A stretch of DNA of 14,454 bases from JAGXQV01 sp041674485 (GTDB lineage Bacteria; Pseudomonadota; Gammaproteobacteria; Burkholderiales; Sulfuricellaceae): assembly GCA_041674485.1 (NCBI GenBank), contig JBAYVP010000109.1:1-14454 (forward strand), given 5' to 3'. Both the position numbers and the translations under genes were made by a program. The notes beneath the pieces are model-generated. The model made no database searches, was not told the origin of the DNA, and was given only the letters and a program-made list of their open reading frames with translations. This document shows positions 5,608 through 12,424 of the stretch, piece after piece; the first letter of the stretch is position 1; each line of letters begins with the position of its first letter.

Positions 5608-8600
5608 CAATTCCAGCGCTTCCAGCCGTCGGTGCAGCCCTTGCAGGTCGAACACCTGCAATTCCTGCATGTGGCGCATACCGGCGCAGGCGGCGCGCGC
5701 GCCGGCCAGCGTGGTGTAATAGGTGATCTTGTTTTGCAGCGCGGCGTTGCGCATCACGTAGGAATCATGCACCCCGCGTTTGCCCTCGACGGTGTTGACG
5801 ATGAAGCTGATTTCACCGTTTTTGATCATATCGACGATGTGCGGGCGGCCTTCCTGCACTTTATGCACCGATACGACCGTCAGCCCAGCCGCATTCAGCG
5901 CCGCTGCGGTGCCCTTGGTGGCGCTGAGTTGAAAGCCCAGTTCCACCAGATCGCGCGCGATGTCCAGCACTTTGTCCTTGTCCGCGCCGCGCACGCTGAT
6001 GAACGCCCGCCCCCCGGTCGGAAGCCGGATGCCGGCCGCCAGTTGCGATTTGACGAAAGCCTCGGCGAAGCTCAAGCCCACGCCCATGACTTCGCCGGTC
6101 GATTTCATCTCCGGGCTGAGGATGGTGTCCACGCCGGGGAATTTGATGAACGGGAACACCGCTTCCTTGACGGAATAATACGGCGGCGTCACTTCTTTCG
6201 TGATGCCTTGCGCGGCCAGTGACTGCCCGGCCATGCAGCGCGCGGCGATCTTGGCGAGCGGAAGCCCTGTCGCCTTGGACACGTAAGGCACGGTGCGCGA
6301 GGCGCGCGGGTTGACTTCCAGCACGTAGACGGTGTCATTCTGTATCGCGAATTGCACGTTCATCAGGCCGACCACGTTCAGCCCCTTGGCCATCGCGACC
6401 GTCTGGCGGCGCATCTCGTCCTGCAATTTCTGCGATAAGCTGTACGGCGGCAGGGAGCAGGCGGAATCGCCGGAATGCACCCCGGCTTCCTCGATATGTT
6501 CCATCACGCCGCCGATCAGCACATCCGTGCCGTCGCAGATGGCATCGACATCGACCTCAATGGCATCATTTAGAAAGCGGTCGAGCAACACCGGCGACTT
6601 GTGGGAAACCTTGACCGCCTCGCGCATGTAGCGCTCCAGGTCGCTTTGCTGATGGACGATTTCCATCGCCCGTCCACCCAGCACGTAAGAGGGGCGCACT
6701 ACCAGCGGGTAGCCGATTTCATCGGCCAGACGGATGGCGTCTTCCGGCGTGCGCGCGGTGCGGTTCGGCGGCTGTTTGAGGTTGAGGTCGTGCAGCAGTT
6801 GCTGGAAACGCTCGCGGTCCTCGGCGCGGTCGATGGCGTCCGGTGAAGTGCCGATAATTGGCACGCCGCCCGCTTCCAAGTCGCGCGCCAGTTTTAGCGG
6901 GGTCTGTCCGCCGTACTGGACGATTACGCCGTAGGGTTTTTCGACATGCACAATTTCCAGCACGTCTTCCAGCGTCAGCGGCTCGAAATACAGGCGGTCG
7001 GAAGTGTCGTAATCGGTCGAGACGGTTTCCGGGTTGCAGTTGACCATGATGGTTTCATAGCCGTCCTCGCGTAGCGCCAGCGCGGCATGAACGCAACAAT
7101 AGTCGAATTCGATGCCCTGGCCGATGCGGTTAGGCCCGCCGCCCAGCACCATGACTTTCTTGCGGTCGGTGGGCGCGGCTTCGCATTCTTCCTCATAGGT
7201 CGAATATTGGTACGCGGTATCGGTGGCGAACTCGGCGGCGCAAGTGTCCACCCGCTTATACACCGGACGCACATTCAGGCTGTGGCGGCGCGCGCGCACT
7301 TCGTGCTGGTTGGAACCCAGCAGCCGCGCCAGACGGCGGTCGGAAAAGCCGCGACGCTTCAACTGGAATAGTTCTTCGCGTCCCATTTCCGCCAGTTCGC
7401 GCCCCTGAATCGCCCGCTCGCGCGCCACCAAGTCTTCTAGTTGAGCCAGGAACCACGGGTCGATGTGCGTCAACGCAAAAATCTCTTCCTGCGTCATGCC
7501 GCAACGCATCGCGTCCGCCACGTACCACAAGCGCTCCGGGCCGGGGTTGGCGAGTTCGCGCTCTATCTTCTCGCGGTCCGTGGTTTTTTCGTCCAGTCCG
7601 TCGCTGCCGGTTTCCAGGCCGCGCAAGGCTTTTTGCAGGGATTCCTGAAAAGTGCGGCCTATCGCCATCACTTCGCCCACGGATTTCATTTGAGTGGTCA
7701 GGCGGTCGTTGGCTTGCGGGAATTTCTCGAAAGCGAAACGCGGTATCTTGGTCACCACATAGTCGATGGACGGCTCGAACGAGGCCGGCGTGTGGCCGCC
7801 GGTGATGTCGTTCTGCAATTCGTCCAGCGTGTAGCCGACCGCCAGCTTGGCCGCCACCTTGGCGATGGGGAAGCCGGTGGCCTTGGAGGCCAGCGCCGAG
7901 GAACGCGACACGCGCGGGTTCATCTCGATCACCACCATACGCCCGTCATCCGGGTTGATGCCGAACTGCACGTTGGAGCCGCCGGTTTCCACGCCGATTT
8001 CGCGCAGCACCGCAAGCGAGGCATTGCGCATGATCTGGTATTCGCGGTCGGTTAACGTCTGCGACGGCGCAACGGTGATCGAATCGCCGGTATGCACGCC
8101 CATTGCATCGATATTTTCGATGGAGCAGATGATGATGCAGTTGTCCTTTTTGTCGCGGACCACTTCCATCTCGAATTCTTTCCAGCCGATCACCGATTCC
8201 TCAATCAGCAATTCCTTGGTCGGCGAAGCATCCAGGCCGCGCTCGCATATCGCCAGGAATTCTTCCTTGTTGTAGGCGATGCCGCCACCCGAACCGCCCA
8301 TCGTGAAGGACGGGCGGATGATGGTGGGGTAACCAACCATCGCCTGCACCTGCAAGGCTTCTTCCAGGCTGTGGGCAATCGCCGCGCGCGGGCAGGCGAG
8401 ACCGATTTTCTCCATCGCCTTCTTGAATTTTTCGCGATCCTCGGCTTTGTCGATGGCTTCCTTGGTGGCGCCTATCATTTCCACGCCGTACTTTTCCAGC
8501 ACGCCGTGCCTGGCCAGGTCAAGCGCGCAATTCAGCGCCGTCTGCCCGCCCATGGTGGGCAGCAACGCATCGGGGCGTTCCTTGGCGATAATCTTTTCGA

Positions 8601-8820
8601 CGATGCTCCAGGTAATCGGCTCGATGTAGGTGACATCGGCCATGCCCGGATCGGTCATGATGGTGGCCGGGTTGGAATTCACCAGGATCACCTTGTAACC
8701 TTCCTCGCGCAACGCCTTGCAGGCCTGCGCCCCGGAATAGTCGAATTCGCAGGCTTGCCCAATAACGATGGGGCCGGCGCCGATGATCAGGATGGATTTT
8801 ATGTCGGTGCGTTTTGGCAT
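5605..8820 (-). CDS. carB: Carbamoyl-phosphate synthase large chain
   Basis: The large subunit makes carbamoyl phosphate from bicarbonate, ammonia (channelled from CarA) and two ATP, feeding arginine and pyrimidine synthesis. It has 1071 aa, against 1073 in E. coli. The N-terminal carboxyphosphate half has GAGPIVIGQACEFDYSG, TMGGQTALNCA and the ATP-grasp segment with RPSFTMGGSGGG. An oligomerisation region lies around 400-550. The second half has GGGPNRIGQGIEFDYCC, YGGQTPLKLA and RPSYVLGGRAMEIV. The allosteric MGS-like domain runs from about 935 to the end (GRAFISVRGADKDK). The ATG at 8820 sits just after a heptamer array. The leader reads CTCCTCACCAAAATA, with no Shine-Dalgarno and instead a sequence resembling anti-Shine-Dalgarno. 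The last residues (EALEL) and the stop abut a palindromic repeat. Confidence 0.98.
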   Translation of the reverse strand: MPKRTDIKSILIIGAGPIVIGQACEFDYSGAQACKALREEGYKVILVNSNPATIMTDPGMADVTYIEPITWSIVEKIIAKERPDALLPTMGGQTALNCALDLARHGVLEKYGVEMIGATKEAIDKAEDREKFKKAMEKIGLACPRAAIAHSLEEALQVQAMVGYPTIIRPSFTMGGSGGGIAYNKEEFLAICERGLDASPTKELLIEESVIGWKEFEMEVVRDKKDNCIIICSIENIDAMGVHTGDSITVAPSQTLTDREYQIMRNASLAVLREIGVETGGSNVQFGINPDDGRMVVIEMNPRVSRSSALASKATGFPIAKVAAKLAVGYTLDELQNDITGGHTPASFEPSIDYVVTKIPRFAFEKFPQANDRLTTQMKSVGEVMAIGRTFQESLQKALRGLETGSDGLDEKTTDREKIERELANPGPERLWYVADAMRCGMTQEEIFALTHIDPWFLAQLEDLVARERAIQGRELAEMGREELFQLKRRGFSDRRLARLLGSNQHEVRARRHSLNVRPVYKRVDTCAAEFATDTAYQYSTYEEECEAAPTDRKKVMVLGGGPNRIGQGIEFDYCCVHAALALREDGYETIMVNCNPETVSTDYDTSDRLYFEPLTLEDVLEIVHVEKPYGVIVQYGGQTPLKLARDLEAGGVPIIGTSPDAIDRAEDRERFQQLLHDLNLKQPPNRTARTPEDAIRLADEIGYPLVVRPSYVLGGRAMEIVHQQSDLERYMREAVKVSHKSPVLLDRFLNDAIEVDVDAICDGTDVLIGGVMEHIEEAGVHSGDSACSLPPYSLSQKLQDEMRRQTVAMAKGLNVVGLMNVQFAIQNDTVYVLEVNPRASRTVPYVSKATGLPLAKIAARCMAGQSLAAQGITKEVTPPYYSVKEAVFPFIKFPGVDTILSPEMKSTGEVMGVGLSFAEAFVKSQLAAGIRLPTGGRAFISVRGADKDKVLDIARDLVELGFQLSATKGTAAALNAAGLTVVSVHKVQEGRPHIVDMIKNGEISFIVNTVEGKRGVHDSYVMRNAALQNKITYYTTLAGARAACAGMRHMQELQVFDLQGLHRRLEALEL

Positions 8821-8826
8821 TATTTT

Positions 8827-8897
8827 GGTGAGGAGTGAGGAGTGAGGAGTGAGGGGGAAACCCTACGCTCCTCACTCTTCACTCCTAACTCCTCACT
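8827..8897. repeat. Heptamer array, inverted pair, just upstream of carB
   Basis: GGTGAGG AGTGAGG AGTGAGG AGTGAGG at 8827-8855 faces CTCCTCACTCTTCACTCCTA and ACTCCTCACTG (8868-8897) across GGGAAACCCTACG. In the carB transcript the purine arm comes first and the CUCCUCAC arm lies 7 nt before the AUG. Confidence 0.85.
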
Positions 8898-8942
8898 GTT
8901 TTCTTTCGGTAAACGCTTAGGGCAACACTCGCGAGCCACCCC

Positions 8943-8973
8943 AACTTGAAATCACATTTTGTGATTTCAAGTT
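8943..8973. repeat. Perfect 14-bp hairpin
   Basis: AACTTGAAATCACA, a TTT loop, then TGTGATTTCAAGTT: a perfect 14-bp inverted repeat lying 6 bp outside repeat C in the carA-carB gap. It is A/T-rich, unlike its surroundings, and has no following U-run on either strand. Role unknown. Confidence 0.7.
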
Positions 8974-8979
8974 ATTGAA

Positions 8980-9215
8980 CCTAGAAAGCTCAGTTGACCG
9001 CTTGCCAGGATGCGTAACATAGTGGTTATAAACAACTTTATTATATATTTTGCGTTCACCCGTATGGTGAGAGCGCTACGGGCTGGATTGCACGGTTTTC
9101 CGGGCGCATGGCGGCGTTACAACTCCTTGCAATGGAACGACCATTGCGCGTCGTTGCGCCTTGCCCTGCACCCGGAAAACCGTACACTCCAGCCCGTTCA
9201 ACTGAGCTTTCTAGG
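8980..9215 (+). mobile_element. Long-hairpin repeat, subfamily II, copy C (complete, between carA and carB)
   Basis: A 236-bp element bounded by CCTAGAAAGCTCAGTTGA and TCAACTGAGCTTTCTAGG (perfect 18-bp inverted ends) and flanked by direct TTGAA on both sides (8975-8979, 9216-9220), consistent with a 5-bp target duplication. Inside, GGGCTGG..TGCACGGTTTTCCGGG pairs with CCCGGAAAACCGTACACTCCAGCCC. The apex is CAATGG-AACGA-CCATTG (loop 9136-9140). The unpaired insert at about 9008-9080 has TATTTTGCGTTCACCCG and is shared with copy E. No protein-coding capacity, so it would need a transposase supplied from elsewhere. Confidence 0.8.
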
Positions 9216-9280
9216 TTGAACTTCTCGACGGTGAGCGGAAACATGAAACTTTCGGAAACCGCAACAAATTCCGTTTTACT

Positions 9281-9322
9281 ACCTTGCATTAGCGGCACCT
9301 ACGGTTCGACTCCGCACAAGGT
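9281..9322. other. Hairpin with a tRNA T-arm-like loop in the carA-carB gap
   Basis: ACCTTG (9281-9286) pairs with CAAGGT (9317-9322), and GCGG (9292-9295) pairs with CCGC (9312-9315). The loop side contains GGTTCGACTCC, which looks like a tRNA T arm, but no cloverleaf or acceptor stem can be completed, so this is at most a remnant. I see nothing else definite in 9221-9354. Confidence 0.35.
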
Positions 9323-9354
9323 GAGTACGAGAATTTGCATCCCCGACCCAACAT

Positions 9355-9377
9355 CTCCTCACTCCTCACTCCTCACT
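9355..9377. repeat. Heptamer array, single arm, overlapping the carA 3' end
   Basis: CTCCTCA CTCCTCA CTCCTCA CTT: three units in one orientation only, purine-rich on the carA strand. Translation of the array gives the last residues of CarA (VRSEE) and its TGA stop. Confidence 0.8.
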
Positions 9378-10501
9378 TGTTGCATCATCCCGATAAAGCG
9401 GTCGAACAGATAAGCCACGTCATGCGGGCCGGGGCTGGCTTCGGGGTGCCCCTGGAAGCTAAACGCCGGCGCGTCAGTGCGGGCAATACCCTGGTTGCTG
9501 CCGTCGAACAGCGATTTGTGCGTCACGCGCAGGTTGGCGGGCAGCGTCGCTTCGTCCACCGCGAAGCCATGGTTCTGGCTGGTGATCATCACCCGTCCGC
9601 TGTCCAAATCCTGCACCGGATGGTTGGCGCCGTGGTGGCCGAACTTCATCTTGCGGGTTTTCGCGCCGCTTGCCAGCGCCAACAACTGGTGGCCGAGGCA
9701 AATGCCGAAAATCGGGATGCCCTGGGCAAGGAATTCGCGAATCGCGGCTATCGCGTAATCGCACGGCTCCGGGTCGCCCGGCCCGTTGGACAGGAACACG
9801 CCGTCGGGGTTGAGCGCCAGCGCTTCTGCCGCCGGCGTCTGTGCCGGCAGCACGGCAATCTCGCAGCCGCGCTCCGCCAACATGCGCAGAATGTTGCGCT
9901 TGACGCCAAAATCGTAGGCGACGATGTGAAAGCGCGGATTTTCCTGGGAGCGAAAGCCGCCGTTGAGCCGCCATTCACCTTGTTTCCAGGCTTGGGGTTG
10001 GCTGCACGTCACCACTTTCGCCAGATCCATCCCCGACAGACCAGGAAATTCCCGCGCCAATTGCAGCGCCTTGGCCTCATCGATTTCGCCGGCCATCAAA
10101 CAGCCGCTCTGGGCGCCTCTTTCACGCAAAATGCGCGTCAAGCGGCGGGTGTCGATGTCGGCGATGGCAACCACGTTGCGGCGCTTAAGATAGGCGCTCA
10201 ACGCCTCGCCGCTACGCCAGTTGCTGGCCACGATAGGCAAATCGCGGATAACCAGGCCGCTGGCAAAAATCTGGTCGGATTCTTCATCTTCGACATTGGC
10301 GCCGGTGTTGCCGATGTGCGGATAAGTGAGGGTGACGATCTGACGGCAGTAGGAAGGATCGGTGAGGATTTCCTGGTAACCGGTCATCGCGGTGTTAAAA
10401 ACCACCTCGCCGACACACTGCCCACGGTTGCCGATGGAAATACCGCGAAACACCGTTCCGTCGGCTAGCGCAAGAATGGCGGGCTGGCGGCTTTGCGGCA
10501 C
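9359..10501 (-). CDS. carA: Carbamoyl-phosphate synthase small chain (glutamine amidotransferase)
   Basis: Hydrolyses glutamine and passes ammonia to CarB. The 380-aa product has the CPSase small-chain N-terminal domain (ALADGTVFRG, FNTAMTGYQEILTDPSY, GLVIRDLP) and a class I glutamine amidotransferase domain from about 190, with LSNGPGDPE (237-245), nucleophile Cys268 in GICLGHQ, and His352 and Glu354 in GHPEASPGP. These positions are one lower than in E. coli. The start is GTG at 10501 with AAGGAG 5 nt upstream. The C-terminal VRSEE and stop come from the heptamer array, replacing whatever tail preceded it. It is upstream of carB, but 538 bp of mainly repeat DNA lies between stop and start. 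Confidence 0.97.
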   Translation of the reverse strand: MPQSRQPAILALADGTVFRGISIGNRGQCVGEVVFNTAMTGYQEILTDPSYCRQIVTLTYPHIGNTGANVEDEESDQIFASGLVIRDLPIVASNWRSGEALSAYLKRRNVVAIADIDTRRLTRILRERGAQSGCLMAGEIDEAKALQLAREFPGLSGMDLAKVVTCSQPQAWKQGEWRLNGGFRSQENPRFHIVAYDFGVKRNILRMLAERGCEIAVLPAQTPAAEALALNPDGVFLSNGPGDPEPCDYAIAAIREFLAQGIPIFGICLGHQLLALASGAKTRKMKFGHHGANHPVQDLDSGRVMITSQNHGFAVDEATLPANLRVTHKSLFDGSNQGIARTDAPAFSFQGHPEASPGPHDVAYLFDRFIGMMQQVRSEE

Positions 10502-10545
10502 AAGAACTCCTTATGAGGTGCGTTTTGGAACAGCAGACATGCAAA

Positions 10546-10571
10546 GCGGGACAGGCTTCCGCCTATCCCGC
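10546..10571 (-). promoter_or_regulatory. GNRA-capped hairpin in the carA leader
   Basis: On the transcript, GCGGGAUAGGC, the loop GGAA and GCCUGUCCCGC form an 11-bp stem with one G-U pair and a GNRA tetraloop. It lies in the roughly 80-nt leader between the predicted carA promoter and the start. No U-run follows, so it is not an intrinsic terminator as it stands. It may stabilise the mRNA or be a protein site. Confidence 0.6.
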
Positions 10572-10589
10572 CTACTTGAAACGTTTGCC

Positions 10590-10618
10590 ATTATAGCGTA
10601 ATACAACAACGCTATCAA
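10590..10618 (-). promoter_or_regulatory. Sigma-70 promoter of carA
   Basis: On the minus strand, TTGATA (10618-10613), a 17-bp spacer and TATAAT (10595-10590) form a near-consensus sigma-70 promoter. Transcription would start near 10583, about 80 nt before the carA GTG. I saw no convincing arginine or pyrimidine operator next to it. Confidence 0.75.
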
Positions 10619-10792
10619 CGCGCAACTTTACCCTGTCACCCGATTAAGTGTTGCAACGGATATTGCGGGGCAGGTGATAGACTGACGCAAATGCAGCCGG
10701 CGATGCGCCCGTGGGCGTTCACGGATGCCGCAACGGCGCTATGTCTCCCGGAAGAGCGGTGCTGGGCTGCCCAAGCGAAACACCGAACGAAT

Positions 10793-11030
10793 CAAGGTAA
10801 ATTTGTTCTCAGCACGGAAAAAACCGATTCACCGTAGAGGACGCGGAGGACGCAGAGGAAAACCCTCATGCTCTTCCTCTGCGTCCTCCGCGTCCTCTGC
10901 GGTGAAAAAGGTTTTGTCTTTATGGGTTGCCGCCATGAGTCGAGCAGCGTTGCGCTAAGATTGCCTGGAATTCATGGATGTTTTCCATCATTGATTTTCA
11001 TCATGAATTTCTGAGAACAAATTTACCCTG
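10793..11030 (-). mobile_element. MITE-like element F with 10-bp direct repeats
   Basis: Bounded by CAAGGTAAATTTGTTCTCAG and CTGAGAACAAATTTACCCTG and flanked by identical CCGAACGAAT at 10783-10792 and 11031-11040. The reverse complement of its right 70 bp matches the left part of element G (12811). It holds an unrelated 79-bp palindrome and no credible gene. It sits 20 bp upstream of the -35 box of the toxin-antitoxin promoter. The DNA between the carA promoter and this element (10619-10782) shows only a weak 48-codon frame from 10691 and is not called. Confidence 0.8.
10828..10906. repeat. CCTCTGCGTCC-type palindrome nested in element F
   Basis: Two 33-nt arms, from TTCACCGTAGAGGACGCGG to TTCCTCTGCGTCCTCCGCG plus TCCTCTGCGGTGAA, pair with one mismatch (a G-U wobble in RNA) around a 13-nt loop. 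Sequences of the type ACCGCAGAGGACGCAGAGG are widely dispersed in proteobacteria. Its absence from element G points to secondary insertion. Confidence 0.75.
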
Positions 11031-11050
11031 CCGAACGAATTAAGGAAGCA

Positions 11051-11090
11051 TTGATTTATTGCCGACAATTGTGTACATTCAGAGTGTACG
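11051..11090 (+). promoter_or_regulatory. Promoter and operator of the toxin-antitoxin pair
   Basis: TTGATT (11051-11056), a 17-bp spacer and TACATT (11074-11079) form a sigma-70 promoter. TGTACA (11072-11077) overlaps the -10 box and TGTACG (11085-11090) repeats it 13 bp on. TGTACA is the known core of YefM-YoeB operators, which fits autorepression by the Phd/YefM-type antitoxin just downstream. Confidence 0.6.
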
Positions 11091-11107
11091 CAATTAGGAG
11101 ATGCGCC

Positions 11108-11350
11108 ATGGAAACCAACACCACCACAACGGAGTTGCGCCAGAACCTCGCCGCTTACCTCGCCAAGGTTCAGGGAGGCCAGGAAGTAAAAGTCACCTTG
11201 CACGGCAAGGTCGTCGCCCGTCTTATGCCGGAGGAAGACGAATCCGCGCGCGCCAAAGCCGAACTTGCCGAAATTCGTAAAACGGCTTGGGTTGGCGATG
11301 TTATCAGCCCAATCGATGCGATATGGACAGGCGATGCCAATAATCTGTGA
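11108..11350 (+). CDS. Phd/YefM-type antitoxin
   Basis: An 80-aa protein. The N-terminal part, METNTTTTELRQNLAAYLAK followed by VQGGQEVKVTLHGKVVARLMP, has the Phd/YefM pattern: a short strand, a helix with LRQNLAAYL, then the strand pair with V.V...GK.VARL. This domain dimerises and binds the operator; the C-terminal half (from about 40) would wrap and inhibit the toxin. The ATG at 11108 is 7 nt after AGGAG (11096-11100); an in-frame ATG at 11051 would lie upstream of the promoter -10 box. It overlaps the toxin gene by 17 bp, the usual coupled arrangement. Probably autoregulated through TGTACA sites. Confidence 0.85.
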   Translation: METNTTTTELRQNLAAYLAKVQGGQEVKVTLHGKVVARLMPEEDESARAKAELAEIRKTAWVGDVISPIDAIWTGDANNL

Positions 11351-11729
11351 CACCCATATTTTGCTGTTCGATGCGTTAGCGCCGCAAAAACTTTCCCGTC
11401 GCGCGGCGGCAGCCGTGGGGCAAGGCGAAGAAGAGCGGCAACTGGCGTGCTGCGACATAACGCTGTGGGAAATCGCCATGCTTATCGCCAAACAGCGGAT
11501 TCGTGTGGATTGCGCGCCGGAGCGCTTCATGGAGCGACTTATCCAGGCGCGCAGACTGACGGTTCTCCCTGTAACGCCTGCCATCGCGGCATTATCCCAA
11601 TCCGATTTCCTATCCCATGGGGACCCCGCCGACCGCCTTATCGCCGCTACCGCGCTTGTCCACCGCTCAACGTTGATAACGGCGGACGAGCATCTGCGCA
11701 ATTGCCCGCAACTGCAAACCCTCTGGTAA
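11334..11729 (+). CDS. PIN-domain toxin (VapC-like ribonuclease)
   Basis: A 131-aa PIN-domain protein. Acidic active-site candidates: Asp6 in ICDTHILLFD, Glu46 in ITLWEIA, Asp97/Asp100 in HGDPADRLIAATA and Asp118 in LITADEHL. The LWEIA and HxDPxDRLIAATA motifs fit the COG3744/Sll0205-like PIN group, metal-dependent RNases that pair with Phd-type antitoxins. The ATG at 11334 places the PIN strand at the N-terminus; a longer frame from 11265 would add 23 residues encoded within the antitoxin gene. ACAGG lies just upstream. The pair is probably a type II toxin-antitoxin module; the RNA target cannot be read from sequence. All key residues are present, so it is probably intact. Confidence 0.85.
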   Translation: MPIICDTHILLFDALAPQKLSRRAAAAVGQGEEERQLACCDITLWEIAMLIAKQRIRVDCAPERFMERLIQARRLTVLPVTPAIAALSQSDFLSHGDPADRLIAATALVHRSTLITADEHLRNCPQLQTLW

Positions 11730-11872
11730 GCAATGAGCATATGCCATGTTTTTTTGGCAATCCGGCGATAAAAAACAGCATTGACGGGAACGCCCCAGTC
11801 ATGAATACTTTTTGAACTCGCCGCCTGCTTGGCCGACATCACCCCGCCCTCAAATCACACAGGAGAGTTTTC

Positions 11873-12424
11873 ATGTTCAAGCAAACCCTATTCGCACTGA
11901 CCGCGCTACTGACCGTCGGCGCCGCATCCGCCGACGGCTTCAGCCTGACCAGCCCCGAGATCAAGGCCAACGCACGCCTCGCCGCCGAGCAGGTGTTCAA
12001 TGGCTTCGGCTGCGAAGGCGGCAACATCTCACCGGAACTAGCCTGGCAGGGCGCGCCCAAGGACGCCAAGAGCTTCGCCGTCACCCTGTACGACCCTGAC
12101 GCGCCCACCGGCAGCGGCTGGTGGCACTGGGTGGTGTTCAACCTGCCTGCCGACACCGCCGGCCTGAAGAAAGGCGCCGGCGTTCCCAAGGCCGGCCTGA
12201 CGCCAGTCGGTGCGGTGCAAGGCCGCACCGACTTCGGACAGCCCGGCTATGGCGGCCCCTGCCCGCCGGTCGGCCACGGCGCGCATCGCTACATCTTCAC
12301 CGTCTACGCGCTCAAGATCGACAAGCTGCCGCTGGACGAAAACAGCCCAGCCGCCATGGTCGGCTACTACCTGCACCAGAACACGCTCGGCAAGGCGGTG
12401 CTGATGGGCGGCTACAGCCGGTGA
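11873..12424 (+). CDS. Secreted YbhB/YbcL-family PEBP-like protein
   Basis: A 183-aa protein with a signal peptide (MFKQTLFALTALLTVGAASA, cleavage likely after Ala20) and a PEBP (Raf kinase inhibitor-like) domain: SPELAW (53-58), TLYDPDAPTGSGWWHWVVFN (71-90) and GYGGPCPPVGHGAHRYIFTV (125-144). Bacterial members bind small anionic ligands, and E. coli YbcL is periplasmic; the ligand here is unknown. AGGAGAG lies 5 nt before the ATG. The 143 bp upstream contain TTGACG and TACTTT as poor promoter candidates. Its stop overlaps the next start (GTGA), so the two genes are translationally coupled. Confidence 0.92.
   Translation: MFKQTLFALTALLTVGAASADGFSLTSPEIKANARLAAEQVFNGFGCEGGNISPELAWQGAPKDAKSFAVTLYDPDAPTGSGWWHWVVFNLPADTAGLKKGAGVPKAGLTPVGAVQGRTDFGQPGYGGPCPPVGHGAHRYIFTVYALKIDKLPLDENSPAAMVGYYLHQNTLGKAVLMGGYSR

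Noticed and set aside
8948..8968. CRP-type site from TCACA and TGTGA
   Set aside because: The half-sites are in the wrong order and spacing (TCACA-TTT-TGTGA); better described as the tip of a perfect hairpin.
9230..9325. Possible tRNA, from GGTTCGACTCC
   Set aside because: T-arm-like segment only; no matching acceptor stem, anticodon arm or CCA.
9335..10468. A 377-codon open frame on the plus strand opposite carA
   Set aside because: Shadow frame of carA; His/Ala/Gly-rich composition typical of antisense frames in GC-rich genes, no ribosome binding site.
10691..10836. A 48-codon frame (MQPAMRPWAF...) upstream of the toxin-antitoxin operon
   Set aside because: No Shine-Dalgarno, no recognised homology, and its last codons are read from element F.
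11745..11760. Terminator after the PIN toxin (TGCCA, T-run, GGCA)
   Set aside because: The stem is only 4-5 bp and the T-run is in the loop, not after the stem.
10988..11842. A 284-codon open frame on the minus strand
   Set aside because: It runs antisense through the antitoxin and PIN toxin genes and ends in element F. The product has low-complexity Ser/Arg-rich composition and no recognisable domain, while the plus-strand genes have clear motifs and ribosome binding sites.
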